Translations under genes and position numbers: made by a program
Origin: Acanthochlamys bracteata
Lineage: Eukaryota; Streptophyta; Magnoliopsida; Pandanales; Velloziaceae
Direction of reading: 5' to 3'
Length of the DNA stretch: 64,000 bases
Assembly (NCBI GenBank): GCA_019914995.1
Contig: CM034135.1
Location: 5,148,501 to 5,212,500 of the forward strand
Shown: positions 24,929 through 37,368 of the stretch, piece by piece
Position numbering within the stretch: position 1 is the first letter of the stretch
Layout: each line of letters begins with the position of its first letter
The notes under the pieces: generated by a model
What the model saw: the letters and a program-made list of their open reading frames with translations, nothing else
Told to the model about the DNA's origin: nothing
Database searches by the model: none

Positions 24929-25655
24929 CCCTGATGACCATGGTAAGTAAGGATAACAGGAGACCGGATTCAGCCATCACTTCTTATGATCATGCCATCC
25001 ATGTTGCGTGAGTAAGCTGTTCTTCCAAGTGAGTGGTCCAACATAACAACGGTGCCAACCATGGAGAGACCTTACCAACATCAGCAATACAAAAAAGACA
25101 AAATTAGCTCCTCAACAAGCTGCAAGCTGCTGAATAGTAAGCACACTGACATTTAGAGTCTATGGCAGTGACAAGACACTCCAGAACTTATACGATACAT
25201 GACTTCATTGATTGGAATCGGAGAATAAATGCCTAAAAATTACTACTGAAGCATTTGTAGAAATTCTGTATGCATGGACAATCATATGCAAGGCCTTAAA
25301 ATTTTTAGAGAATCATACAGCACTTGTATCAAACTAACAAGAATTGCAGAAAAGAAGAACTAACCAGTCGATTCGAAGTTGTATCAAACAACTACACTTC
25401 TGAGGACTACAAACCAACAGCAAGATGCCAGCCATCAAGAGCCCAGCTGACGCTAGTAATAGGACTGACGTATTCTTCAACAGTCATTGGCTCAGATGCT
25501 AATCCATTTGATGCATCCACAAGCAAATGGTGTTCCCCCACGGCAGTCGAAAGCATATTATTAATTCCCCATTCCAGAAGATTCAAGTAGTAGTCAAGAA
25601 TATCCGACACATCTCTGAGCATACTCAAAAATACCCTAGAAAACATTAATAACAA
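24929..25655 (-). pseudogene. CDC20 pseudogene, copy D, cut by the gap
   Basis: Nearly identical to the 5585-6314 part of copy A. On the minus strand it reads DILDYYLNLLEWG, VDASNGLASEPMTVEE and SPITSVSWALDGWHLAVGL. The same intron follows, and then the VQLWDST-like and GMIIKSD-like repeats. One codon is missing relative to copy A (DILDNYYLN against DILDYYLN). Its C-terminal half and downstream X segment should lie to the left but are lost in the gap. The frame is disrupted, so it is not functional. Confidence 0.8.
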
Positions 25656-25789
25656 CTATAGACGCAAAACAGACCAGAACCTCATAGAGAATTTGGTAAA
25701 GGAAGATAACTTGTGTAATTATCTCCTCTATCTACCTATCCTGTAATCAAGCGAGGAGGCAGAGCCAATGTCAAATTCATCGTAAAAGT

Positions 25790-26150
25790 ATGAATCGATT
25801 TGATGCATCCTCAAATAAATGTTGTTCCCCATGGCAGTCGAAAGCACGTTACTGATTCCCCATTCCAGAAGATTCTAGTAGTAGTTGTCAAGAATATCCA
25901 GCACATCTAGAGTCACCTCTGCATACTCAAAAAATTCATAGAAAACATTAATAACAGCTCTAGATGCAAAACATACCAGAACCTCATAGAGATTTTGGTA
26001 AAGAATGCTAACTTGGGGAATGTATCTTTTCTGTGTGCCTCTCCTGTAATAAAGAGAGGAGACAGAGCCAGTGTCTAATTCATTGTAAAAGTATGAATCG
26101 AGGAATGTGGCTTACTCTAGAAAGCAAGAACCAGCATCAGTTCGAAAATA
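25790..26150 (-). pseudogene. CDC20 pseudogene, copy E, N-terminal fragment
   Basis: The direct counterpart of copy B. The minus strand reads LDVLDILDNYY-stop-NLLEWG and SNVLSTAMGNNIYL, followed 5' by remnants of the exon before it (26040-26150). The stop codon is shared with copy B, so it predates the duplication of the two blocks. Confidence 0.75.
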
Positions 26151-26765
26151 GTTTATAAAAAATATTAGAAAATTGCATTCCTGCGACCCTGCATAGGAAA
26201 TTTCAAAATCATAAATCATCTGAGAAGAACATTTTGAGATTTTTACTTAAATTCAGAAGAAGAATTTCGATGAAAAATTTGACACAGAAAGGCTTACATT
26301 CTCCTTGCGAAAGTCAAAGCTGGAGCGAGAGACGGAGCAAAGTGGACGGATGTAGTTGCTTGCAGCGGCTTCTCGGAACTGCAATCTGAACTACCTGAAC
26401 CCATAATGTTCCAGAACAAAAATCCAAATTAACAACACCAAAATTAAAACAAATTCCCTGCAAAAAAGGTCAGCGTCAAAGAATCAACCAATTGAGTGGT
26501 AGGCACTGAGAAACAGTAATTCCCTCCAAGAAACAGTGGTCAATGAATAAAAGTAGAAAATAAAAGATAACAAAGCAACAGTTTCAGCACTCAGCTTTCA
26601 GCTTTACACCACCTATGAGCAGCCACACCAATTCAGTCTCATAAACAAAAGTAAATAGCAATGCAAAACAATGTATGAAACGCTATTGTAAATAAAGCAT
26701 AGAGTTGAGAAAGAAAACTTACAGGAGAGAACTATTATATCGATGATGCTGAAGACTGTAGGACG
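26151..26765 (-). other. 5' flank of copy E, duplicate of 6801-7425
   Basis: Collinear with the left block until AGACTGTAGGACGA. There this copy switches abruptly into X sequence (26766), while the left copy continues differently. This marks a recombination or deletion junction. No gene is seen in it. Confidence 0.6.
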
Positions 26766-26940
26766 AAGCTGAGCATAATAGCCTCACAGTCCACCATGTT
26801 AACCAAAGACAGCCAGAATCCTTCAAGTGCATCCTAGGATGCATGCTCAATCAAATGAGAGAAGTTAGTACTTTGACAGAATGCTGCAGGTTTTGATTCC
26901 ACCAACCGAGCATCAAAAGACGAGTCCAATTCTCCCACTC
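26766..26940 (-). pseudogene. truncated X segment downstream of CDC20 copy F
   Basis: Matches 4795-4970 and the first part of the array units (minus-strand CTGTCAAAGTACTAACTT, array CTGTCAAAGTACTGACTT). On the minus strand it reads FSHLIEHAS and then, after a stop, DALEGFWLSLVNMV, the same peptide as the array frame LIEHASDDALRIGFWVSLIN. The segment is cut off at 26766 by the junction with the block of copy E. Confidence 0.55.
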
Positions 26941-26954
26941 AACTCTCCTCGAAT

Positions 26955-28235
26955 TCAATAGATTCTGCAAGTGGCAAAAGGTTCTGCTCGGGCCACCTTT
27001 ACTGCTGGCTGTAAGTTATCCTTAAGCAGCCACCAGCACTTGGAAAAATTCCATGCGAACAGAAAGAAAAGGTCAGAAACTGAATACCAGTCATAAATCA
27101 TAATAAAAGCTGCTTAAGGATAACTAGCATTGCCTGTGCCATGACTAGCTGTCGTGTAAAGTGGCGAGTCATCCGCTATTAGCTTGGCCATAGAGGATAA
27201 CTTCCACAAAGTGAGTTGGGTCTCTTGGAACCCATGGGAAATCAGCAGCTGTCTCTCCTTGTTCCACAGCAAACCACACACCTGTGAGCCGGTATCAATC
27301 CAGTTGAGGCAGGCACCTGTCTGTGTTCTCCAAATTTTGATGCACCAGTCATTCTCACCACCACCGAAAGCTAGTATGTTTCTCTGGAAGGGGCACAACG
27401 TGAGCGCCTAGACTGCAGCTGCACGATGGTATGAAGCCAAGGGTTCTGATTGGCAGGTCCGAAGAGCTTGAGGAAGACATTTTAAAAGGTTCCAGACGAG
27501 CAAAAGGTTATTATTGCAACCACTGGCTAGCTGTTTTGCCAGAGCCTTACCACTTCAGACCACAGACCCCCCCTGATGGCCATGGTAAGTAAGGACAACA
27601 GGAGACCGGATTCAGCCATCACTTTTTATGATCATGCCATCCATTCAGCACTAGTGGGTAAGCTGTTGTTCCAAGTGAGTGGTGCAGCACGAGACCGGCA
27701 CACCTTTGAGAGACGACACCCACATCATCATTACATTTTTAAGACAAAAATTAGCACACCAACAAGCTGCAAGCTGTTGAATACTAAGCACACTGAAATT
27801 TAATGTCAGTGGCAGGGACAAGATACACTCCAGAGTTTGTACAATACACGAGTAAATTGATTGGAATCAGAGAAAATATGCCTAAAAGTTACTCCTGAAG
27901 GAATTGTAGATGCAGAAATTCTGTATGCATAGACAATCAGATGCAATGCCTTAAAATTGGTTAGAGAACCAAACAGTGCATGTATCAAACTAACAAGAAT
28001 TGCAGAGAATAAGAACTAACCAATTGATTCGAAGTTGTATAAACAACTACACTTCCCAGGAATACAAACCAACAGCAAGATGCCCGCCATCAAGAGCCAA
28101 GATGATTCTAGTAACTGGACAGATGTCTTCTTCAACAGTCATTAGCTCAGATGCCGATCCATTTGACCGCATCCGCAAGCAAACGGTGTTCTCCCACGGC
28201 AGTCAAAAGCACATTACTGATTCCCCATTCTAGAA
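26955..28235 (-). pseudogene. CDC20 pseudogene, copy F, first blade to C-terminus
   Basis: The minus strand reads, in order, WGISNVLLTAVGEH, MTVEEDI-CPVTRIILALDG and HLAVGL. The retained intron and middle repeats follow, and then [54 protein letters not shown] and QLTLWK. The end is AVKVARAEPFATCRIY-stop (stop at 26955-26957). It keeps the seven bases lost in copy A, so the blade containing GACLN is open over about 95 codons. A frame break follows the first blade and the last blade is degraded. It is the best-preserved C-terminal copy but still a pseudogene. Confidence 0.85.
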
Positions 28236-28244
28236 TACAGATTA

Positions 28245-29868
28245 GGTTCAGGACAAATACGATTTGGAGCTAAAGTTATCTTTATCGCAAGCTCTGGGGC
28301 AGGGGTAACTTTATCCTTATTCAAACCTATGAACAGCTTCTGCACAAAGCACTTTAAATGTGAAACCCCATCTTGACCCTATTTAATAGCATAAGCAAGG
28401 AAAGAAAGGGCCAAAACCAAATACTGGCATGAAGAAGAATGAAGGGGATTGCAAGATAGATCAGACTATACGCCATGACTAGAAGAAAAAACTACTAAAT
28501 GTTTAAATACAGCAGACATTCTGAATCAGCTCCCTTGGACAAACTGAAAGGTCTTCCTTTTTCAGCTGTTCTCAGTAACAGCTTCCTATGACACCTGCAC
28601 TATCAATCAATCGATCAAACAAGCAAAAGAGAAGGCAGGTAAAAAGAGGAGAACATGTATTACCACTAGCAGTCAAGTAAGATAACTAAACAGTTTTCCA
28701 CAAGGAGGAAGCTTAAACTATTAAACTTAAACTGGAGGCAAATTATACCATATCCTGATATATCTAGAATTCATGTATCAAAAATTTTCAGATAGTACAC
28801 GGAAATCAAAAGTCTAGGTAGTGACAAAAACAGTAAAAAAAGTCACTAGAATAAACCTTTCTAGTATCCATGTTACCTTCAAATAATTCCAGGAATAGTC
28901 TTGGTACTTTCAGTAAGAACCAAAATATTTATGTCAACAAACCAACTCCTCTTAGCAGCCAACTGCAAGTCCTAGTTCTTAATCATTTAATCTCTTAAGA
29001 AATAAAAGTAACTCTAGAAATACCCAGAAGAAACCGTAGTACTGAAAAAATCCCCTCTATGCTCTATCAAAGTGGTGAATATAGCATTACCAGAATTACT
29101 CACTCATAAACATTCAACGCCTATTACAACACTGTCAGAATTGATCAATTAAAAGCATTAGTACCTTCTAAGGTCAACTAACATAGCTATGCACACAAGG
29201 ACTAGTGAGATATATTCACACCACGACCTTTAAAAAAATGTTAATAGTGCAGATTTCAATCCTTAGCATGATAACCATCAGCAACTAATATGATCTTTTG
29301 TCTCGACTTCTAATGTTATTAATATGCCTGCACTTTAACAGTGGGGACCATTTAAATAATGAATAGAGCATTGATTTGTATATATTTTTTTAAATGTACA
29401 ACAATTAATCACAAGGAAAAAATGATATGGTATGATTTGAATTTATAAAACGTACTTTCTTAAACCTCATTAAAATTTGTAATTTTAATAAATTACAAGA
29501 AGGCAGACTCATATCTGTTATTTCCTATAAACCGATACAAAACAAAAAACATTCGCTAATTTCCACACTAAAATTTAGTATGTTTCTTTCAGTTGCGTCC
29601 TCATAAAAAACTGCTCCCCATCAAGATTTTTTTTTTTAGAGGACAACACAGACTTTAACAACTTACTAGCATAACCAAAAAAGAAAGGCAATACAACCTA
29701 ATACTAATATAGCCAGATCATCACGAAAATTACGGCAAGTACCAACAACTATGCAGGTAACCTAATCCAAGATACTTAAGTTCAAAATGATTTAGGATCA
29801 TGCCAGACCTTTGCAAAGTATATGCAAAGCATCCCTAAAGAATATACGAGAAAAACAAGTAGCTGCGC
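28245..29868. repeat. flank block, copy 3, with the empty MITE site
   Basis: Direct duplicate of 9120-11001 without the MITE. It ends at AAGTAGCTGCGC and then joins minus-strand symplekin sequence. No gene is recognised in it. Confidence 0.85.
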
Positions 29869-29981
29869 TAGATTAGAGAAACCAGTATGAGAAAACATGT
29901 TATGAAAGAATATGGTAAAGAACAGTAACAAAGGCCACAATAGCCGTGCATGATACCATAAGCTACCAAGATTGTTATTAC

Positions 29982-30320
29982 CTGTGCAATCAAGAGACTT
30001 GACAGGAGAGAATCCGCCATCAAAAAATGTCTGAATCATCTCAGACGTTTGCTCAATTTCCAGAACAACATCTTGAAAAACCGCAGTCTTTAGCAGGACT
30101 ACTGACATCTGACTTCTCTAAAATTTCTGTCCTTCGAACTTCATTCTTAGACATTACAGAATGTGGAGAACATTATTGCAACAATTGTGTCTGAATCTGA
30201 GACAACCATGCCTGAGGAATAATCTGCACCAGTCTGTCTCCTTGACATTATCCAAGGACAACATCCTTGATTGTTGTAAAGCATGCTCGGCAACTCGACC
30301 TGGATCCACACGTCAAGGGT
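29982..30320 (-). pseudogene. symplekin pseudogene, exon after the DPRR junction
   Basis: Starts after a CTAAG acceptor and reads RVDPGRVAEHALQQSRMLSL, then shifts frame, and later reads VVLEIEQTSEMIQTFFDGG and SPVKSLDCTG before a CAG|GTAATA donor. Beyond the DPRR motif the acidic, low-complexity character fits the linker region of plant symplekins. At least one frameshift lies in the middle. Confidence 0.6.
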
Positions 30321-30415
30321 CTTAGAACCAAACATGTTAAAATCTAGGTCACAAACAAATCAAAAGCAAATGGTAGTTACAACACAGTTAGTAATATCAG
30401 TCCTCCAAATCTTAC

Positions 30416-30620
30416 CCTCCTAGGATCACGTGTTAGATCACCAGATGGTGTTGGATTTAGAGGAACATCAGAAGGTAAGATGCTTGCCCCAGTAGCTCCG
30501 CTACCATGTGTTACCAAATGAGATGATAATGCCAGGGTTGTGAAGTTGGGGAGCACCAGACCCAATTTGTGATGAAAAGCTTGACCAAGTTGATTGAAAA
30601 TTTGCAGTCTTGTTTAGTAG
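30416..30620 (-). pseudogene. symplekin pseudogene, exon ending in DPRR
   Basis: Reads ATGASILPSDVPLNPTPSGD followed by LTRDPRR at the donor AGG|GTAAGA. Proline-, serine- and threonine-rich sequence before the DPRR motif matches the family. The 5' boundary is unclear. Confidence 0.6.
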
Positions 30621-30639
30621 TGGAGTTGATTAAGGCTGG

Positions 30640-30831
30640 TAAAAATTTTTCATATTTTACATTACATATCCATCAGAAGATCTCAATGGATGTTTGAAAG
30701 GAGAATCTCAAGCGATTGTACACCCCTATTTCCAGCTACTATCAGAGCACCACTCATTAAAATCATCTTATCTAGAGTGCTCTAGCTACTATCAACAAAA
30801 GCTGCTTCAGCATCTTCTTCCTGCACGAAGT
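30640..30831 (-). pseudogene. symplekin pseudogene, exon with the GALLAEG-type motif
   Basis: After a TTTCAG acceptor the frame holds LDKMILMSGALIVAGNRGVQ and SLEILLSNIH, then a TGA, then DLLMDM and a second stop. Plant symplekins have a segment like VEQMIAMIGALLAEG-RG-ESLEILIS-IHPDLLADIV here. The proline codon after IH has become TGA. Confidence 0.7.
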
Positions 30832-31084
30832 CTGAAACCTAACAGGCTTAGCTGAAATTAAGGTGGATTAAGCCTTGCTCTTTTAGATAGTATCTCCTCA
30901 GACATTGTAGAACTATCATTAACTTAGCAAGGGTGCCTTTTCATCACCAAATCTCCAGATACGAATAACTGGCCAAAAGTATCTGGATACCTAAGCATAG
31001 AAGATAACAACCATCTTATAAAATAGAAGCAATTTTCCAATCATTATTAAATAATGCAAAACTAGATAGCCAACCTTAGAAGGT

Positions 31085-31215
31085 CTTGTATCAAGAAGAT
31101 TACATTCAGTATTTTTTCACAGCCACTCCATTTGTTGTATAACTTGCCCAGTAGCTTCCCCAAGATTCATGGAACGCAAAGTTCCCATCAGTTTGTTTCT
31201 CGACTACAATATTGA
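31085..31215 (-). pseudogene. symplekin pseudogene, LRSMN exon
   Basis: Reads LMGTLRSMNLGEATGQVIQQ followed by MEWL-stop. It matches the plant symplekin segment in which a LL-ALR-MNAGDAADQV helix is followed by a charged region. A 2-bp deletion upstream, in the part corresponding to IIESRDK, shifts the frame. Confidence 0.65.
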
Positions 31216-33375
31216 GGGGAAAAAACAAAGCAATGACTTCAAATTGTGTCATTAAAGAAGCTGAAAGCACAGTAAGGCACACAATGCAAAAGCAAAAGCT
31301 ATCAGTTCGTTCTTAAGCTACAAACTATGACAAATGAGATTAGTGAAGATGGTTTCTGTAATTGTTATGTCCCAAGTCATTCTAGTATGGGTTGAAATCT
31401 AAAAGTCAACTTATGAATCAAGATCTAACGAGATGCTGGAACTAATATGCAATGAACCATACATAGGCAATTAGGTAAGAACTCAAGTATTCCTGAAAAA
31501 GAAAGAAAGAAATAAAGAAAGAAACCAAGAGAGAAAGAGAGGGAGTGAGAGCTCGTACATATAAGCTACAACAAGAATTTCAAGCAAAAAACCCCTGAAG
31601 CAAGACTTAACACAAAGGGGGAACCAACAGGTCATATCACCAGATGCATAGTAAAGTTACATGAAGCAGCTAAACAACACAGAAGACTAACTGCGAGAAT
31701 TGTATTGCATGAATAAAATAATAGAGACTACACTGGATGAAACATCTGCAATAAGTTACAGCACACTGGAAAAACCAAAGGTCTTACCTCAATGATTGAT
31801 GGATGCTGCTCCTAAGCAGCAGATACTCTTGTGGGTCAGTCTTGCAGGCATTGCTAAAAACAGGAACAGTGATACTGAAAAGTGTATTCATTGTAAAAAC
31901 AGCATAAACACAAGAATATCCAGTATATGATAAGACATAAGTTCAATGATTTACATAAGTTACAGGACCTTTTAATGAGAAATTTTCATGCATATCCAGA
32001 CCACAATATCAACCGTCACAAACTGAATTCATATTTGATATTCTCTGTAATTAAGTTAATAATCAAGAGCACAAAATACATAAAGGTTTAGTAACATCAG
32101 TGCACAGAGAGAAATATCATTGATCTGCCAAGGGGCTATAGTTTGCTCATTGAGCAGATTAGTTCATTTTAAGTATAACAAAGCACTTCAATAAGCCAAG
32201 TGGGTCCTGGAAACTATATAGCACAATCTTGCACTTCAATTAAATTGAATCTGTTACATCCATTACTGCTGATATTTTTCGGCATTTAACTTTTATTTTA
32301 TCAAAAGAAGCATGGTGTACTATAGTTGCAAAAGGAAAAATATAAACAGAATGCGGCAAAATATGATAACCTCACCAGTTTACCGCTGTTATTGTAAGGG
32401 AACCATGATTATACTAGCTGATTGCAACAGATTTTTCCAGCAACAAACTAATGATTTTATTTCCCTGTGATACGTTAAAAATATGTTTCTTGCTTGTAAA
32501 GAAAGCTTCAAAATATGCTGCACATTTAGACAAGATTGCCGCCAGCCAAGCATAAAAAACAAAAATAAGCCATAGGAGAATACCTCGTGCAGAAAAAACT
32601 TCACCTAGAGCTGAAAAGTAGAACATAGGTGTCAAGAAAGTTTATAGCGAGAACCTTAGTACAAACAAAACGAGCCTGGAGACCAAACAAATAGGGAAGT
32701 TATAACAACATATTGATCACAAATCAAAGAATTGGAAGAATTTACCAAGCATAGGTCACCAAATAAAAGGGTTCTTAATACAAAATTCATCACAATTCAC
32801 AATGATACGATAAGGCCATGAACTTTCCCATTACTATTCTTGTCCAACTTTGAATTGAAGGAACCAATACAAGCAGCATGTGTATCTCACAATGCCACAG
32901 AGCAAGTATGAATATGTAAGTGAAAAGAGAATTCAATTGACATAACATAAGCATATCCAAAAGCCTTCAAGCTAATCCTTTCGAACGATAAAATTCTCGT
33001 GTGTAAGACATAAAAGCATAATATTCCAAGCTAAGCTCTAAGCTTGGAGATACCTCTTTCAACACAACTAATCACAGCAAGCTTCGCCAACTTGCATTTA
33101 TAAGCAGCAAAATCCATCAAAGAGGAGAAACACCATTGCTCTAGGGGGCAAACACTATCAGACCTAACAAATATCCTTCATCAGTTGGACCTGAGATAAC
33201 AAGATGCAGAAACACCACAATTATAAGGGGAAACATAGTTTGTCCAGGGATGGCAGGAACATAACTTTCTTATGCATTGGAAAGTGTCAAGACTGAAGCT
33301 TATAACAGTAGAATGTTGCCATTATGGTAATGAAAACTAACAAGTAAGAAAAGCTTACACAGAGATTATCCCCAC
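31216..33375 (-). other. intron-like sequence of the symplekin pseudogene
   Basis: No exon is confidently recognised. A segment at about 31800-31860 with acceptor- and donor-like borders may be an exon remnant. A purine tract of GAAA and GAGA units lies at about 31495-31555. Confidence 0.35.
31495..31555. repeat. purine-rich low-complexity tract
   Basis: Irregular GAAA, AAGA and GAGAG units on the plus strand; simple sequence within a presumed intron. Confidence 0.7.
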
Positions 33376-33450
33376 CTCAAGCAAAAAGTCCACGAGCTGG
33401 GCTGCATCTATAAATTTGAACATCCAAGCCCGCAACTCTTTGAGCTAAGA
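33376..33450 (-). pseudogene. symplekin pseudogene, N-terminal HEAT exon fragment
   Basis: Reads ELRAWMFKFIDAAQLVDFLL before a GAG|GTGGGG donor. It resembles the ELW-WM-KFKD-VF segment in the N-terminal HEAT region of symplekin. It is short, so assignment leans on its correct relative order. Confidence 0.45.
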
Positions 33451-36400
33451 AGCTACGCATTAAAAAACAAAATTAAATTTATGTTAAGAGACGAAAAATG
33501 CAAATGAATCTTCCAAACTTCGAAACCTGTGTGTGACAAGTGCAATGATGCTAACATACGAGAATCAAATAATAAGCTTTTATTAAAACACAAAAGAGCA
33601 CATGACATATATGTGCACATGTAAAATCAGCCGCGTAAAGTATACAATAAAAGAAGCAGAACTAATGTAACAAACTGAAGTAGTACAATAAAGAAAATGT
33701 ATGTAGCATTATAGATTCATTGAGAAGGATACTAATGAAAATCCAAAGCAGGTAACTTGTCATAATTATTAGGATTCACGGTAAAATTAAAATATGCACG
33801 CCCACTCTCAAGGGAAAAAACAGGATCATCAAAGTTACCGCAATCAACTGAAAGCAACACAAAGAAGAAATGATGTGTAGATAGTTGAAGGAATCAAAAG
33901 ATTAAAGTGAGTGAAAAAAATATGCAGAAGAGAAGATAGAACTAGACCCGTAACATCTTATTTCATGACTTCAAAAACTTCTCTTGTTAGGCAGCATTGA
34001 CATGATAATAATGTAAAGTACAATGAATCCAAACTGATAACAAAGAAATGGATCAGATAAAGGATGAAGAAATGAAAAGCCCACCTCCAAGGATAGCAAC
34101 ATCATGAAAGTAGAATCCTTCAGCTTGCCTAATTTGTAGAGCTAGACATGTCCAATCCTACCCTCATCAAAAGAGAAACTAAAATCAACTCCTAAAGTCA
34201 ATAATATATGATATACTTTCAGTAAGAGAATGTGGGACAACTCTTTCAAGATCTCAGAAAGTTTAACCTTACCATGCACCTCCGTGTAAAGCCACGAACC
34301 AGTGTCAGAGCCAAATCAGTAGATATTATCCAAAATACAACGACGAAGTGACACGCAGGATAAGTGCGAAGAAGCCTACTCATGTTAGAGCACCTTCTGT
34401 CTGTAAAAGAAATGGGATGTGCAGACCACTCGATATCTTGTATCTTTACCGAAACAAAGGATATTGAAGGTTCATATTAAAGTCAGGGTGGCAGCTAACT
34501 AAAACTTAATACATCAAACATCCAATGAGGCAAATAAAAACTACACAAGAAGTTAGAACATGCACGTATGTAATTGCATATGACGCTCAAAATTCGTACA
34601 TGATTGTCGAGAAAGAACTGTCTCAACAGTCCATTGTTGGCAGCAACAGTATTTCCAGCATGCACATCTCACCAATATAATATGAAATAGCATGTAATCA
34701 AAGTTGAACATAAGCTTCTTGTTAAAAACTGTATTCAAACAAGACAAGATCAATAACAATTTTAAGAGGAATTAAAACCTTCTGAATTTCAAAGAACAAT
34801 GCCAATTGAATTTTGGACAACAATAGCGTCAGTCCAATTCTGTAGTACTACAACATTTAGATTGCTATTTGCAGCCTACCAAGAAAATAAGTAAAGTTAC
34901 ATTACAAAACAAGAAATGTAATTTAAAAGGAATAAATAAAATCAATTGAGATTCAGTAGCAATAGAAGTGGGCCATCTTAAGCTTATTCGAAAATCGTTG
35001 GCAACTATCAAGCACCCAACACAAGATATAAAAAAGATATCTACAAGCAGTAGGATCTCTTAAACCTATGGCGAGTCATGAAACTTTAGTTTAATAATGG
35101 GTCTCTTTTCTTTTCTTTTTTCAAACAGCAATGTCTGTGTACAATATGCAGAGCCCCTTCACAAAAGAATTTGTCTTCGTCACTTATTTACTATGCTAAG
35201 CCACTCTGACTACTACCACAAAATAAAAACTAAAGTTGGTCCAGCAGGGACTACTTATTAACTTAATATGCACAAGTGTTGGTCCAGTAGGGACTACATA
35301 TTAACTTAATATGCATAAGTGTTGGTCCAGCAGGGACAAAATAAATTTGACTGACTTCCATAATATGGTTCATATTTATATGCATCATTCAACTACCTGA
35401 GAACATAACGGCAAATGTTGTAACTCATTCCTCATTACCTTTCTGGAAACATTTCTAGCTGGCTAGAATGTTTTCCAATACATACCTAGAGTTTCTCATT
35501 AGTTGCTGCAAGCTGGAATTCAAGAAATAAATTTGGAATTAAAGAAATAAATTTAACTTTTTCATTGAAATGCTATGAATTTCACTTACATATGCAACTT
35601 CCCAGTAATCAAGTTTTCTTCATTTCACATTCGAGACGATAGTATTCCCTTCACTTATCGATTAACAGGCTTATCAGACAAATGTGTTGTCCCTAACAAT
35701 ATTGCAAACATACATTTGATATGAACGGAGCAGCACTACTGCACAATAATTAAAATATACGTCTTATAGTGATACTCAGATATTCAGCCCAACAAAATTT
35801 CAAGAGAAATGTAACAAGAAATGCAAACTGAAGGAGCAACAACTTTAGCTTCTTAAGAAGGGGGATAGATGCAATATCCAGGAATATTACAGCACAAGTT
35901 AAGCATGTTCTCTGTTACTTCTAAGGCAGCCAAAGAAGATCGAAAGAAGATTCATGTAGTTTGAAAGCATATAAAAACAACAGTAGTTAGCAAATACCTA
36001 GTGATGGTGTTGCTCACCAAACATATGGCTCAAATTATTTGTTTGCACAATGATCCACTTCCCCAGCAGCCACTTGACATGCTCCGAATCTCTAGTATGG
36101 CACACTGCACCTCCTATTTAAGCTTGGAACTGAAGTTGTATCATCGAAGACATTCAAAAACATGAGAGCGACATCTGAATTTATGATCTTCTTTTGAAAT
36201 GAGAACCAGAATAAAAATATCTCGTTGAAGTTATAGTCAGGAAGTTAAGCTGGAATTGAGTCATAATCTAGGAAACACCAAAACAGACACAAAAAATTTT
36301 AAAAACAGACATGAAATTAGTAAAAACTAGATACTGTAAAAAAAAACTGAAAAGAAATTCGTAAGGAGAAACTAGATACTCTAAAAACTAACACAGAAGA

Positions 36401-36893
36401 TAAAAACATAGGCATGAAACTTAGATCAAAGAAGTTCACATGGAAATTAAAAGAAAAGGAACAACTAACCATCTTCTTGTCTATGACCAATATCACAAAA
36501 AATCTTGAAAACAACAAGGCTCTTTGAAAGAATAAGCTCTTTGAAATCAAGAAAATACCGTCCATAAACCCCAAAATAAACACAGAAATCGAATCTATAA
36601 ACATTAAAATACTGTGAAAAAACGGAACATTGTAAAACAAAAGCGTATACAGAAATCAGAAAACAACAAAAAGTCCATAAAAATTTTCTGAATGAATCAA
36701 CGATCTAATCAACAAGATTCTAATAAAACAAAGAGACAGAAAAATCTCCGAAAACAGGAAAAAAGCAAAGAAATTGAATATTCAACAAGAAATTACTTGT
36801 AATAACAGAAACATAATTCAAGAAATTGAAAATTGGTAGAGAGTAGAAGTGATTAGGTTCTGTGGAAAAGGAAAAAAAAGAACAAATGATTTT
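33451..36893 (-). other. upstream introns and possible lost exons of the symplekin pseudogene
   Basis: AT-rich intron-like sequence. I could not place the first HEAT exons. A 43-bp tandem repeat lies at 35235-35336. Minus-strand open stretches near 36317-36640 are low-complexity phenylalanine- and serine-rich translations of AT-rich DNA and are not taken as genes. Confidence 0.35.
35235..35336. repeat. 43-bp tandem repeat, 2.4 copies
   Basis: GTTGGTCCAGCAGGGACTAC starts at 35235, and close variants start at 35278 and 35321. Between them lies a TTAACTTAATATGCA stretch. Copies differ by a few bases. Confidence 0.85.
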
Positions 36894-37368
36894 GAAAAAT
36901 TTTAGAATATTTTTCATTTAAGTTACGGAACACACAGACAAAGAAGAGAAAAGAGAGAGAGAGAGATTTCTGCTAAATAGTTATTAACAAGATTCAAAAA
37001 ACTAGTACCAAAAAAAAACGAAAAAATTTTCAATTACTCAAAAAAGCACAAACTCTAAATTTAAATTCTAAAAGATTCTCTGGTAACAAAATTGCAAGAA
37101 ACAAAACAGAAGAAAATAGAAAGTAAACTTACACAGTGCGGAAGTCTATCGATATTCAGCAACTGCAGATTTATCGCCAGAAATGGAAGTAATAGTTCTT
37201 TCTGTTATTATTCAAAAAGAAATCAGACACAGAGAGAGAGAGAAAAAGGAATTTCGTAATAGGGTTTGGTGGAATTGAACTAGTGAAAAGAAAACGAGAA
37301 AGACTGAAAAACAGGGTAAAAGAAATTTTCCTCTGGATTGAAAAAACATTTCTGATTTCTGAAAACAC
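36894..37368 (-). repeat. 5' end of the symplekin-like locus, inverted partner of 11003-11476
   Basis: Read on the minus strand it holds a CT-rich leader, a donor-like TGT|GTAAGT at about 37128-37133 and the start of a T-rich first intron. This is typical of a 5' UTR exon with a leader intron. The first 198 nt are open (from 37368), but the translation is of a leader type and probably not a protein. Confidence 0.7.

Noticed and set aside
36317..36917. Phenylalanine- and serine-rich minus-strand open stretches
   Set aside because: They translate AT-rich intron-like DNA. No domain, splice-consistent exon or homologous reading was found.
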